From Molanna angustata (lineage: Eukaryota; Arthropoda; Insecta; Trichoptera; Molannidae), in assembly GCA_963576475.1 (NCBI GenBank), contig OY754979.1, positions 25,553,034 through 25,617,033 of the forward strand: 64,000 nucleotides of DNA, in the 5' to 3' direction. A model generated the notes under the pieces. That model saw only the letters and a list, made by a program, of their open reading frames with translations, searched no databases and was not told the DNA's origin. Position numbers and translations under genes: made by a program. Below are positions 23,681 to 34,004 of the stretch, piece after piece. Within the stretch, counting starts at the first letter, position 1. Each line of letters starts with the position of its first letter.

Positions 23681-24620
23681 AAAAAACCGTCTCCGTTTCC
23701 TTCAAAATATGTTTGTCAAGATATTTGCTGATAACTATAGTTAGTTTGAAAAATATAAACAAGCGGTTCAGAAACAAAAAAGAACCCATTGCACGAATTA
23801 CTTAATAAAATGTAAGTAGTATATTTTGTTCGTACAGAGACTCATTCTGCGCACAAGCATTGATTACTTTTGTGGAAATAAAAATTACAATAGCTCACAT
23901 TCAAAAATTATTTAATCAAGGGACAAACATAGTCTTATAAAATATACAAAACGATTGGGTTGTGGTCAACGCTATATTCCTCACCACCAAGTCACTCTAC
24001 AAAGTATTCAAATATTATTTTTTTTTTTGGAAAATTTTCAGTATTTTCAAAAAATGAGTTATGTTAAATTATTTTTGATTTAATTATTTTATTACGAAAC
24101 CTTGATAATTCTTCAATTATATTTTATAAAAGTGATGTGCCTATTTACCAATTCGAAAATTAAAATACATATCAAAATTATCAAATTTCAGGTTTCCTGA
24201 GCTTGGGGTCGAATTGATATATTTGACAGTTAAAAAAATTGAGAAGCACTATTCAGATATCTTTCAAAATCTAATGGGGGTCTAATGGGGGTACAAATAT
24301 GTAAATAATTGAATGAGTATGTACACAACACACATACAGATACATTATGATGCAACTTTCAGAATACAATCTCAACATGATACTAGTGATAATCTGCAAT
24401 AAAAAAAATATATCCTTAAAAATTGCGAATTCATAACTCCCCACTATAAAAAACAGACACTATAAAATAAACAATAGACCAGTGAAGAATAGAAAAAATG
24501 GACCAATTTCCTTTGTCCACAGATGATGATCACTAAACAATCACATTATAACAAAAAAATGTAAATAAAAAGTATATAAATAAAAAACTTAAAATATGCA
24601 TAACAGATTTTAACTTCCAT
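23681..24620. other. AT-rich spacer, no gene seen
   Basis: Contains short direct repeats (CTAATGGGGGT twice near 24270) but nothing assignable. Confidence 0.4.
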
Positions 24621-24624
24621 GCAC

Positions 24625-24800
24625 CCTACGCAAGTGGCGAGTTTATTGCCGTATGGCAATTTCTTCCAACTAACCATATTTCCAGCCCAGAGAAGCAATA
24701 TTTGCGTCAGAAATAAATTTACATAAATTTCTCTTTTGCTGGGAATCGAACGCAGGACGCCCGCACATAAACCGAACGGCTCATCAACATTGCCACGGTG
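24625..24800 (-). mobile_element. LINE 3'-end fragment, minus strand
   Basis: AAGTGGCGAGTTTATTGCC ... GGCAATTTCTTCCAACTAACC with TTCCAGCCCAGAG, as at 21497. The sequence beyond reads GGGAATCGAACGCAGGACG, which may be the B-box end of a reversed tRNA-like SINE head. Confidence 0.5.
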
Positions 24801-25580
24801 GTTTTATAATTTATTTTTTTGGCGAAAATTGTTTGGCGAAAATTAATTTAATTTCTTATAACGGTTTTTTTTTCACTATAGAATGATGATTGAATTGTTG
24901 AATGAAATATATATTTAATATCGATATTCAGTCGTGATGGTTTATTACCCCTGTAAATAAGTAGCTGCTCATAATAAGCACTGTAACATTGTCAGGTAAA
25001 ACATATACACATTTTCTCATTCAGTATGTACATCAGTCGAACGATTAACTTCATTCATTGTTGACGGAATGAATAATAATTAATTCAATTAGTGTACCTA
25101 CATACATTGAAATATCATAACAATAAAATTATTTTTTCAAGTGATGTAATCAATATACATATTGTGATTCATAGGTAAGCGTTTGTTTGTATTAAGAAAG
25201 TTGTTTTTATGTAAACTTAAAAAAATACATTTTCATAATTACAATATTTATCGGCGTTAAACAGTGAAATAAAAAATTTTAATTTTACAAAGTCAGTTTC
25301 GAAAAATGAAAAATGCTATTATTTAAAAGGCCATAAAATAAATATAATATTATGTTAATCGGTTTTCTACTATTTACGAAACTTCTACACTTTCAGATTT
25401 TTTTTTTAGTAAGGCAGCCAGTCCCTATACAGGACTATTTGTGCCAAAGACGTTGATCAATGTGTATATTATGCAGTCAATAGTACAACTCTAGTTGAAA
25501 AATAATTAGATATTGTGGGGATTACAGTATAACTATATTTTCTGTATGAAATTATGAAGCAGTTTATAAATTGGCTACGA
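24801..25580. other. AT-rich spacer, no gene seen
   Basis: No frame above background and no clear repeat ends. Confidence 0.4.
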
Positions 25581-25583
25581 CTA

Positions 25584-25900
25584 TTTACACGACTCAACCA
25601 TAGACGAAAACCAAAAATAACCTTAGAAAACGCAGATAAATCAAGTTATGAAAATATTTACCTTTGTTTATTCTTTGTTGTAATTGTAGATCTCGATGAA
25701 AAAATGATTTATAAAATTAAGTTAATGTAATAAGATGATATTATTATTCATTTTTTCTTCAAGTTGGTTTCCATGATGCATTTATGACCATTGAAAAAAT
25801 GACAAAGGTAAATATTTTTGTATTTTGATTTATCTGCGCTTTCTATGGTTATAAATGACCTAAAAACATAGACGACGTCAGAAAATTTGTCGTGTAAATT
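25584..25900. mobile_element. Fold-back element with about 85-base arms
   Basis: 25584-25672 and 25796-25897 are inverted copies (TTTACACGAC ... CGCAGATAAATCAA ... ATATTTACCTTTG). Just outside the right arm is GGCGGGAAAACGCTTTTCCCGCC, itself a perfect 10-base hairpin. Confidence 0.65.
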
Positions 25901-26189
25901 GACACTTTTTGGCGGGAAAACGCTTTTCCCGCCAATTCCGGTCGTAAAAATAGTGACACCGTTATAAATTTCCGTTGATCCTAAAGATAGAAGGTAATGC
26001 ATTGATAATGGGAATTGGAATTTTTCCTTCATCGAACATCGGACATCATCCAATGTGACAGACGTGTGATTTTTCTCCGGTCAATTAATTAAAACTTTCA
26101 GATTCTTAACCTATCAAAATATTAGTATCTGCTGGCGTCCCTATAGGTACTACTTATTAATGCTATTGATGAATATTAATAATATATAA

Positions 26190-26800
26190 AAATCTCATGT
26201 CACGATGTTCGTAAACGCTTATCTCCGAAACCGTCCAACTGATTTCAATGAAATTTTCTAAATTTGTATACTTGGTTTCGGATTAAAAGATAGGATAGTT
26301 TTGGACCCGATAGGTGGCGCTGTTATCGGGATTTAAAAAAAAAACATTTAAATTTTTTCAACGAATGAATATTTATATTTTGTCACGCTGGATCTATTGA
26401 CTGAAAACACGATAAATTAAAACCGCCTAATACACAATGAAGTTATGTGTTAGTAAGGGTAACTATCGCGTGCGTTTAGAAGGATTTATACGTGGTTTAA
26501 ATTATCGGAACCCAAAATTTGTCGATTTTTTTGCATTTAAGAATAAACCTGACTTGAAATGAAAAAAAGCTTTATTAGTCATTCGATTTGATTTTATATA
26601 CTCATTAAGCACTTAAAATATGTTTTTCTCTTCGACATAAATATAGTATGTTGAATTGTAAAATTGTGTGACGAAAATTCACTAGAGAAACTTCGAAAAT
26701 ACTTAATAAGCTATTTTTTCAGAAACACACTGTTTAACATATTTGAGAATTTTAATTTTAAATTGGGGTGTTTAAGTTTAAATGCCCTCTTAAGAGCACA
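26190..26800. repeat. Dispersed repeat, inverted partner at 56175-56530
   Basis: The segments GTTTAAATTATCGGAACCCA, GTGTGACGAAAATTCACTAGA and AATTGGGGTGTTTAAGTTTA recur in reverse complement and in the same order in L4 intron 4. The last two also recur at 28605-28800. The 5' part (CACGATGTTCGTAAACGCTT, CTCCGAAACCGTCCAACTGA) may be the edge of a larger element. Confidence 0.6.
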
Positions 26801-27765
26801 CACCATTGTTTACATATCATAATGATATCGAAAAACTTTTATTAGGTATGCAAAATCATAAAGCTTTACCTAAAGTTTCCTACATATTTTTTAATATCGT
26901 TCTGTTATCGTACTGTTTGTATCTTGTTTGTGTATTTAATATCGTTTTTCACAATTTGTGTTATTAAGTATTTGGTAATATAAAAAATTAAAAAAGTCAC
27001 ACAAATTGACTTTTTTAATTTAAGTGAAGCATTATAACGTCTTAGCTCTGATATTGTTTTAAAATCATATTATATTCTTGAACATAAACCAGTGTCCGGT
27101 ACATATATAAATTATATAAGATAGTAATTGACTATGTAAATAGACTATAATTTATATCCATTTATGAATCTTAAACTATTATAGACACTTCAGGATCGAT
27201 CTACGGTTTTCATCGCCGAGCGCACTAATTAATCAAACAGATATAAATTGTTATGTTGAATGTAATCAGGTTGTGTTTAATGAACAACCGAGCAATAAAC
27301 GAGACACAGCATATCACTGTGATATTTTTAGAGTGCACAGAATAGTTCTGTTACAATGCCCAAGCACAAATTAATTCTATTGGCTTTCGATATGGTTCAA
27401 GCCACGCCTACTCTTTACAGGACTTTTTCTAACTCCTCCCATATAAGATTTTTATTTAGCTTTGTAAGGCCTCTTAATATTTTTGATAAAAACTAAAAAA
27501 ATATTAAGTAAGTAATAAGTACAAAAAAATACCAAAAAAGTAACTATTCTCTTTTTTTACAAAATAATAAAATGTGACTAAAGAAAAATATATAAAAAAC
27601 ATCACAAAAAAAACTTCCAAAACAAGTAACTAAAAAAGTTTTGAAAAAATAATGAAATGCGGAAAAGATGTGGAATGAATGAAAGTGAAAACAAAAAAAA
27701 AAACAAAGAAAATGCACATTACACTCGGGTAAATATTATAAAAAAACACACATAGAAAAAAAAGG
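26801..27765. other. AT-rich spacer with a 14-base perfect hairpin
   Basis: 26986-26999 pairs with 27007-27020. No gene is seen in the rest. Confidence 0.4.
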
Positions 27766-27769
27766 GTTG

Positions 27770-28110
27770 GAAAAGGAAAAGGAGAGGAAATCGGGATCTG
27801 GTGTTTAGGGATAAATATTTTTTCTTTAGTTTTTTTCTTGTAAATACAAAGTGAGTTAGACGACGCAATATCCGAACTTATATTATTCCATAGTATTGCT
27901 GATTGTACTTCGAACGACGAGCGGAGAAATTCCGTGTTATAGCAATTAAAAAAATCTCCGTTTTTTTTTTCAAATTATTCCTTCACTGACTCGTGTGCGT
28001 ATTAATTTTCGTTTCTTATTGTACAGTTCGTTTTGTCCGAGATTTGTCTGACCCCGAAGCAAGTGCATAATTTAAAACTATGATGGATGAAGTTATTTTC
28101 CAAGAATCGT
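27770..28110 (-). pseudogene. LINE 3'-part fragment, minus strand
   Basis: GACGACGCAATATCCG and TTGTACTTCGAACGACGAGC match the Jockey/CR1-like LINE copy at 30556-30640. The upstream GAGGAAATCGGGATC matches its 3' UTR at 29380. This copy lacks the Harbinger-like insertion. Confidence 0.65.
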
Positions 28111-28194
28111 ATACCTATAATTAGTATTGTGAACGTTTTATAATGTGAAACACTATGAAGACAACAGATGTTTCTCCTTATAAGATACTTATAC

Positions 28195-28386
28195 ATAATA
28201 TCAAGAGATAACTCTTGACAAATAATATCAAGAGATAACTCTTGACAAATAATATCAAGAGATAACTCTTGATATTATTTGTCAAGAGTTATCTCTTGAT
28301 ATTATTTGTCAAGAGTTATCTCTTGATATTATTTGTCAAGAGATAACTCTTGACAAATAATATCAAGAGATAACTCTTGACAAATC
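28195..28386. repeat. 27-base palindromic repeat array with orientation switches
   Basis: Units of TCAAGAGATAACTCTTGA plus CAAATAATA run forward (28196-28270), reversed (to about 28340) and forward again (to 28386). Each unit is itself a hairpin. Confidence 0.85.
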
Positions 28387-28604
28387 AACGTCATACTTGA
28401 ATTACATTCAATAAATATCCGGGTACACGAAAAAAAATACTTTAAAATTAATGAAAAAATATTTACCAAAGTATTTTGCCACAAAAATTCGATTATAATG
28501 ACTGAACGTTTTCACCGAGGTGACTCGGCATTATCAAGGTCTAAAATGAAACTAAACAATTTAAACAAAAATCATCCTACACTACAACATTTACAACGTT
28601 TGAA

Positions 28605-28800
28605 ATTTTGAAATTGTGTGACGAACATTCACTAGAGAAATGTTGAAAATACTTTTTCCATCATAGAAACTATTATAGAAACAAAATATTTCTATTATAG
28701 AAACAAAATATTTATTATATTTATTTTTTTGTTAAAAAAAAAAAATGTTTGAGGAATTTGATTTGAAATTGGGGTATTTAAGTTTATATGGCCCCTTTTA
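28605..28800. repeat. Dispersed repeat copy (same family as 26190-26800)
   Basis: GTGTGACGAACATTCACTAGA and GAAATTGGGGTATTTAAGTT are shared with 26670 and, in reverse, 56180. Confidence 0.55.
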
Positions 28801-28809
28801 ATATTATTA

Positions 28810-29095
28810 ACAAACCAATTTCTCAATAGATGGCGTCACAAAATAGTTTCTTCGTCACTTTATAGATGACGATGGTGTTTTTCAGCTTATTTTCAAGTGA
28901 AAGGATTTTGATGAATAAAATTTTATAGATTTTTCAATAATTGGATTGATATGGAACCTATGAAAAATGCATAATTGATGAACGTTGCGCAAGCGCATAA
29001 AAGTGATCATGTAAACCAGCCGATGACAGTTCGTAAGCCCTGTAGGTGCCTGAATATTCCAACATCGTTTCTATTGAGATATTTGATTCAATCTC
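28810..29095 (+). mobile_element. Full-length single MITE of the 7.4 kb family
   Basis: Runs from CAATTTCTCAATAGATGGCGT to the GTTTCTATTGAGATATTTG end, about 285 bases, with short inverted TCTCAATAGA ends. Internally it has GTTGCGCAAGCGCATAAA and CAGCCGATGACAG. Confidence 0.65.
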
Positions 29096-29456
29096 TCAAC
29101 ATTTTCAAAATGCTCTCACGTTATGGTATTTTTAATGATTTATTTATTTTATTTATACATCTTCTTGTACATAATATAAACAAATATAATTGTACACTGG
29201 CGGGCTTATTGCCATTAGGCAATTTCTTCCAACCAACCAGATTACAAAGTATGACAATATTGTGTATACAGCAAATAAAAAAGAGTAAAATAAATCAAAG
29301 AAAATACGCATAACACTTAAATACTATTAAAACAAAAAAAAATATAATTCATATCAAGAAAAAGGATATGGTAAGGACAGAAGAGGAAATCGGGATCAGG
29401 TGTTCAGGGATAAATATTCCTTCTTTAGTTTTTTCTTGAAAATACTAAGTGAGTAA

Positions 29457-30553
29457 AGGTAGGCGCGCATGGAAGCTAATTTCATCGGCCGATTAATTAT
29501 CGGTGAGTTACAGCATACGAATTACATGTAAGAGCGCGCATGAAAGCTAACAGAATCGGCCGATTTTAAAATCTGTGACGAGACACAAAAAAATCGGCCG
29601 ATCGAGATCGGCCGATTTTTTGTAACCAATCTTGTTGTATGAGAGGGCGCGCAAGGCGCATGCTCGCCGATTATTTAATCGTCCGAGCGCAGTAGATTGA
29701 GAAGTACGTTCTCAGTGCTGCCAAACGAAATGTCAGATGAAATAAATTTTGATTCGGAAAAATTAATTATATTAGTTGAAGCACGTCCTTCATTATATGA
29801 TAAAAAATTATAGTAACCGCCAAATTAAGCAAAAATTATGGTTGGAGATAAGCGAAATATTAATAACTGGCTGGGAACAGCTAAATCATAATAAAAGAAC
29901 TGAATTGGGTAAGTTATTACTTAATTGAATAATAGTTACATAGGTAATTTAATAAATATTCCACTTAATGAATAAAAACTTAACTGTGTTTCAAGTGTTT
30001 TTTTTTACAATTTTTTTACAATTATGAACTTCAACTGTGTCAACGAAAAAACCTTAAAAAAAGTTTTATATTATATATGTATACTTGGTTCACTATTGCG
30101 TCTGTACATTTGCTCTGTCACACAATAGTTCTTTTCTGTTTCCCGCGCAATGTTTGTATTTTCCCGCTTGTACGCGCGCGGAGCCCATCATAATGATTTC
30201 TAGGTTATGTTTGGTAAATTACATATGATCTGTCAATTTATTTATCTTTTCCCGTGCAATACATACCTTTTACCGCGCAATACAAAGGTACCGCAGTTTT
30301 CTGTTTCCCGCGCAATGTTTTTCTTTTTCCCGCTTGTTGTACAGGCGCATGGAGCCCAAGTTAATGATTTTTTGATTAAGTTCGGTAAATTATGATCTGT
30401 CAATTATTTCTAATCATATGAATGTTGACCGCCGTGTTATTTCCAATTGTACGATTCTAGAAGCTTCCATGCGCGTTAGAACCGATCGGCCGATTTTTTA
30501 TCGGCCGATAAATTAATCGGCCGATTTATTTAAGCTTCCATGCGCGCCTTACC
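29457..30553. mobile_element. Harbinger-like DNA transposon remnant with MADF exon
   Basis: Terminal inverted repeats AAGGTAGGCGCGCATGGAAGC and its complement GCTTCCATGCGCGCCTTACC enclose about 1.1 kb. Flanks are TAA and TTA, an imperfect 3-base TWA target duplication as in PIF/Harbinger. Subterminal CGGCCGAT motifs recur many times near both ends. A degraded MADF-coding exon is inside (29730-29908), and two diverged ~165-base direct repeats lie at about 30128-30405. Confidence 0.7.
29730..29908 (+). pseudogene. MADF (Myb/SANT-like) domain exon, frameshifted
   Basis: The first frame starts with an ATG and reads LIILVEARPSLYDKK, then stops. One base over, the domain goes on as NRQIKQKLWLEISEILI ... 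GWEQLN and meets a GGTAAGT donor at 29908. The LI-V-RP-LYD and LW-EI-E spacing is that of MADF domains, which occur in the Myb-like DNA-binding protein of Harbinger elements. No transposase remains. Confidence 0.7.
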
Positions 30554-31329
30554 TTAGACGATGCAATATCCGGACTAAGGCTATTCCATAATCTTGCTGA
30601 TTGTACTTCGAACGAAGAGCTGAGAAATTCTGTATTACGGTTAGGTATGGATAGTGTTGTATGTTCAGCAGATCGGAGTGAAAGTCCATGATTGGATAAA
30701 CAAGTGAATTTGCTTTTGAGGTACTGTGGCAGGTTTGGGTTCGAGAGAATATTGTACAATAGTGACAAAATGTGTATATTGCGCCGCTGGCGTATCTTGG
30801 GCCAACAAAGAAGATTGCGGTAAGGTGATATGCGATCAATTTTTTTCATCCCAAAGATGAATCTGATACATATATTCTGAAGACGTTCAAGTTTATTGAG
30901 ATGCACTTCATTTGCATCCAAATAGCATACATCAGCATAATCAAGCAATGGAAGAAGTGATTGAGCTAGAGTTATTTTACAACGGAATGGAAGGAAATTT
31001 TTAAGTTTATTAAGTGAATGTAGGGCAAAGAAAATAGATTTACTAACATGCGATACCTGTTCATGCCACGAAAGGTCATCATCGATGAAGATTCCAAGAT
31101 CTTTTACAACCCTGGTATAAGGAATGCATTGGTTATTGATATACAGCAGTGGGAGTTGCAAATTCTTTATAGATGACAGCAGACGAGGACTACCGATTAT
31201 AATTGCCTGGGATTTAGTCGGATTAATAAGAAGACCATGATCCGATGACCAAGAAGAGATAAATTTAAGATCTTCATTCATGTGAAGGACTGCATTGTTA
31301 ATATCAGAGATATTAAAATGGAAATATAA

Positions 31330-31689
31330 TTGAAGATTTAAATGTAAGAAACAATACTATGTACATAGTATAGAAATGAATGCCTTCAGGAATCGTCAAC
31401 CTTTCAAGAAGTAAAAAAGTCAATACATAGATACTATATTTATTTAGTGAGAAATTTTAGTGTTGTCCACAACCTACTCATTTTGATTTATAGAAATGAA
31501 ATAAATGGCCTTATAACTAAATGACAGTCAATAAACAACCATGATGCGTGTTCATTTGTTAATATTGCATCGGTAGGTTTACATTACGGAACAAATTATT
31601 ATTGAATTGAAATCGACAATAATAGGAGAATTAGTTGTAGTTAGGGTGATCAATCAAGAACAAGGCTATTTATAATATACAAATGAGTA
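31330..31689. other. AT-rich spacer, nothing recognised
   Basis: No element or frame supported. Confidence 0.4.
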
Positions 31690-32560
31690 GCCGTAAAATA
31701 TCACGGGAAAAATGATGCTCGATTTTGTATAAACACTATGGAGAACATTCTGGGATCGGGAGAGCATGCTGGTTATGGGTTCGTTGTATAAGGAAATACA
31801 ATGTAACATTCCAGGCAAATCCTGGTATCATTAGATGAAATAGACTCCAGATAGGGTTGCCAACTTTTTTTGACAAAAAAAAGTAGAAAATGGTTTGAAT
31901 AAGAAAAAAATAAAGTATTTAGAAGAAAAAAAAGTATTATTCAAATTTTATTTTTTTATTGCCTTAAAAATATATTCTTATGTGCTTTTAGCACATGCTA
32001 ACAATTTTTTTGCTATCTTTAAACGTTTCAAAGCTTGTTTGACAATCAAAATTTAAATTTAAATAAACAAACAATTCGTTTTTAATCAAATTTATTGACG
32101 CTCTATTTCTCTCTTCTCGCCACTTTAGTTGACCACAGAAAAGAGTTACTTTTAGAAAAGTAACTCAGCCTTATTTTTCGATTCCGAGTTTTTTCTGGAT
32201 TGGAACCTACCAAAGTTTTACTGGAATCCAGTATTAATAATTAAAATATTATTGTTTTTTTCCAAAACTCAACAAAAAAAGATTGAAAATAAAGTATTTT
32301 TACATATTTTATTTGTATGCAAAAGTATAAAGTATATTTACCAAAAATAAAGTCGGATACGTTTTTATAAAGTATGGTTGGCAACCCTAACTCCAGATAA
32401 CAAGTATATCCCGAATGCGGTTCGGTCACTATAGACTCGATGCTCATTTATTTACATTGAATCTTGTTAATTCTCCTCATTGTGAGTGTGGCCTAGATCT
32501 AGAAGATCTGGATCACGTATTATTTTGATGCCCTATTAGAGATCGATACGATTTATATCG
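31690..32560 (+). pseudogene. Jockey-like LINE C-terminal fragment interrupted by a hAT element
   Basis: The 3' part reads RMRFGHYRLDAHLFTLNL and then CECGLDLEDLDHVLF before a stop and CPI, the zinc-knuckle end of a LINE ORF2. The part before the insertion (NVTFQANPGIIR) lies in the same frame once the insertion and one target copy are disregarded. Stops show it is dead. Confidence 0.75.
31852..32389. mobile_element. Non-autonomous hAT element with 8-base target duplication
   Basis: 538 bases starting TAGGGTTGCCAAC and ending GTTGGCAACCCTA, flanked on both sides by ACTCCAGA (31844-31851 and 32390-32397). The TAGGGTTGCCAA ends and the perfect 8-base duplication are hAT hallmarks. The interior is A/T-rich without transposase. 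Confidence 0.88.
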
Positions 32561-32574
32561 ATCTTTTTGTCAAA

Positions 32575-32745
32575 GTCAACACAATTCAAACGGCAGCCAC
32601 GTTGACTCGTCAGCAACGAATAATTTACACATTCCTGTTTTACGAGAAACGATACAAAACGCCTTGAAAAATAGAACACGTTCTATTTTTTTCCCACCAC
32701 GTTGAAAAACCCGTTGAAAACCTCGTCCGTGTAAAGTGCGCTTTA
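32575..32745. repeat. Dispersed repeat, inverted partner of 975-1170
   Basis: See the first copy; here the reverse complement is seen, with CATTCCTGTTTTACGAGAAA and GTGTAAAGTGCGCTTTA. Confidence 0.6.
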
Positions 32746-33998
32746 GACACTTTTTTTTTATTTTGACATTTATGTCTAACTTTAACGCGTTACGATACGT
32801 TTGAACGTACTGACATTAGAAATTGTACAATTCTATACTTATGCTAAACTAACGTGCAATGAGTGGAAGAAAATGCATACTACTTAGATTATGAGGAAAA
32901 AAATGCCAAGATCAAGTAAACAAGCGTATTATTTTAACATATTATATTTAAATGGTAATATTATGTCCTAGACTTGTCAATTAGTGATACCCATTCTTCC
33001 ATACAGATGATTTATATAATTAAATAACTATAATATTATAATCAAATGAGTCTTCACTGGTTGACTATTTTATATAGGTAATTGCTATATTTGTAGTCGA
33101 TGTATCATGTCTGAAGATCGTAGCAGATGCAACAAAAACACGCACTGAAACAGGTGGACACAGTGCGATCAATGAATATGTGGATGCAAGTATGTCAAAA
33201 ATTGACATGTCTTGTAATCATCCAAAAATGTATCGCTCGCTGAGAATGAAAGTGACTCGGTACAAAATTTTGGCAAATCGAGTTACATACCTACATAATT
33301 CGACTAAACAATAAATAACAGTCCTCTTTCCGTTAAAGAAAGCAATATTTAACGGAAAAAGGATTCTTTTTATAATTTGATAAGGTTAAATATGTTTTTT
33401 TAAAGTCAATTAATTTATTTAAATTTTGGGTTAGGTCACTTACATTCTCACTGTGCGATAATACAAAAATAATATGTCATTAATTGTCAAACACGTAATT
33501 TTCATCTTCCCACATTCTCCAAATTGAGCCAAATTACCCAAATTCAATGATGAACGAAATCGTTCGAAGAAGGATTCAAACTTGCTACTATAGACAGGAT
33601 CAGTCCCCTTAGACAACGTGTCATTTAGCTCAAGAAAAGAAACAAGAATAGATAACTACCAAAAATTAATATATATTATAATTAATTAAACAACTAAATT
33701 AGCTGGCTTGTACCACCTCACTAGGCTAGGCCAGTTCCGAGGCGGTAGACTGGATACATATGAGTAAGATATAACATATTATTATTGTGTAGCCCATGGT
33801 CCAATATATTAGTCTTTAGTTTTGTCGTGTATAGTGTAAGAATTTTGAAATTAAGAATTTGCTGACAATAGTTGAACCCTTTGTTATACGAGTATAACCA
33901 TGTTTCTATTGTAAGTTTTAGGCTTGTATTTTCTAATAAATGTATGTTCTTTTACAACTAAATTTAAAACTAATAATTTTGTTTGACTGCAGAAACAA
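32746..33998. other. L3 upstream region, no gene seen
   Basis: AT-rich. Contains the short inverted repeat partner of 12035-12080 at 33707-33755. A pyrimidine-rich stretch with an acceptor-like CTGCAG at 33987-33992 lies 12 bases before the L3 start. Confidence 0.4.
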
Positions 33999-34004
33999 AT
34001 GAAC

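Larger units (their letters stand above)
29195..31325 (-). pseudogene. Jockey/CR1-like LINE 3' half, minus strand, split by a DNA transposon
   Basis: The minus frame 30526-31281 carries the end of a reverse transcriptase (LLINPTKSQAIIIGSP, VKDLGIFIDDDLSWHEQV, LLPLLDYADVCYLD, ARLWNSLSPDIASS). At 30556 the reading enters a foreign insertion (29457-30553) and the LINE resumes at 29456 down to the 3' tail at 29195. The catalytic part of the enzyme upstream is missing. Confidence 0.85.
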
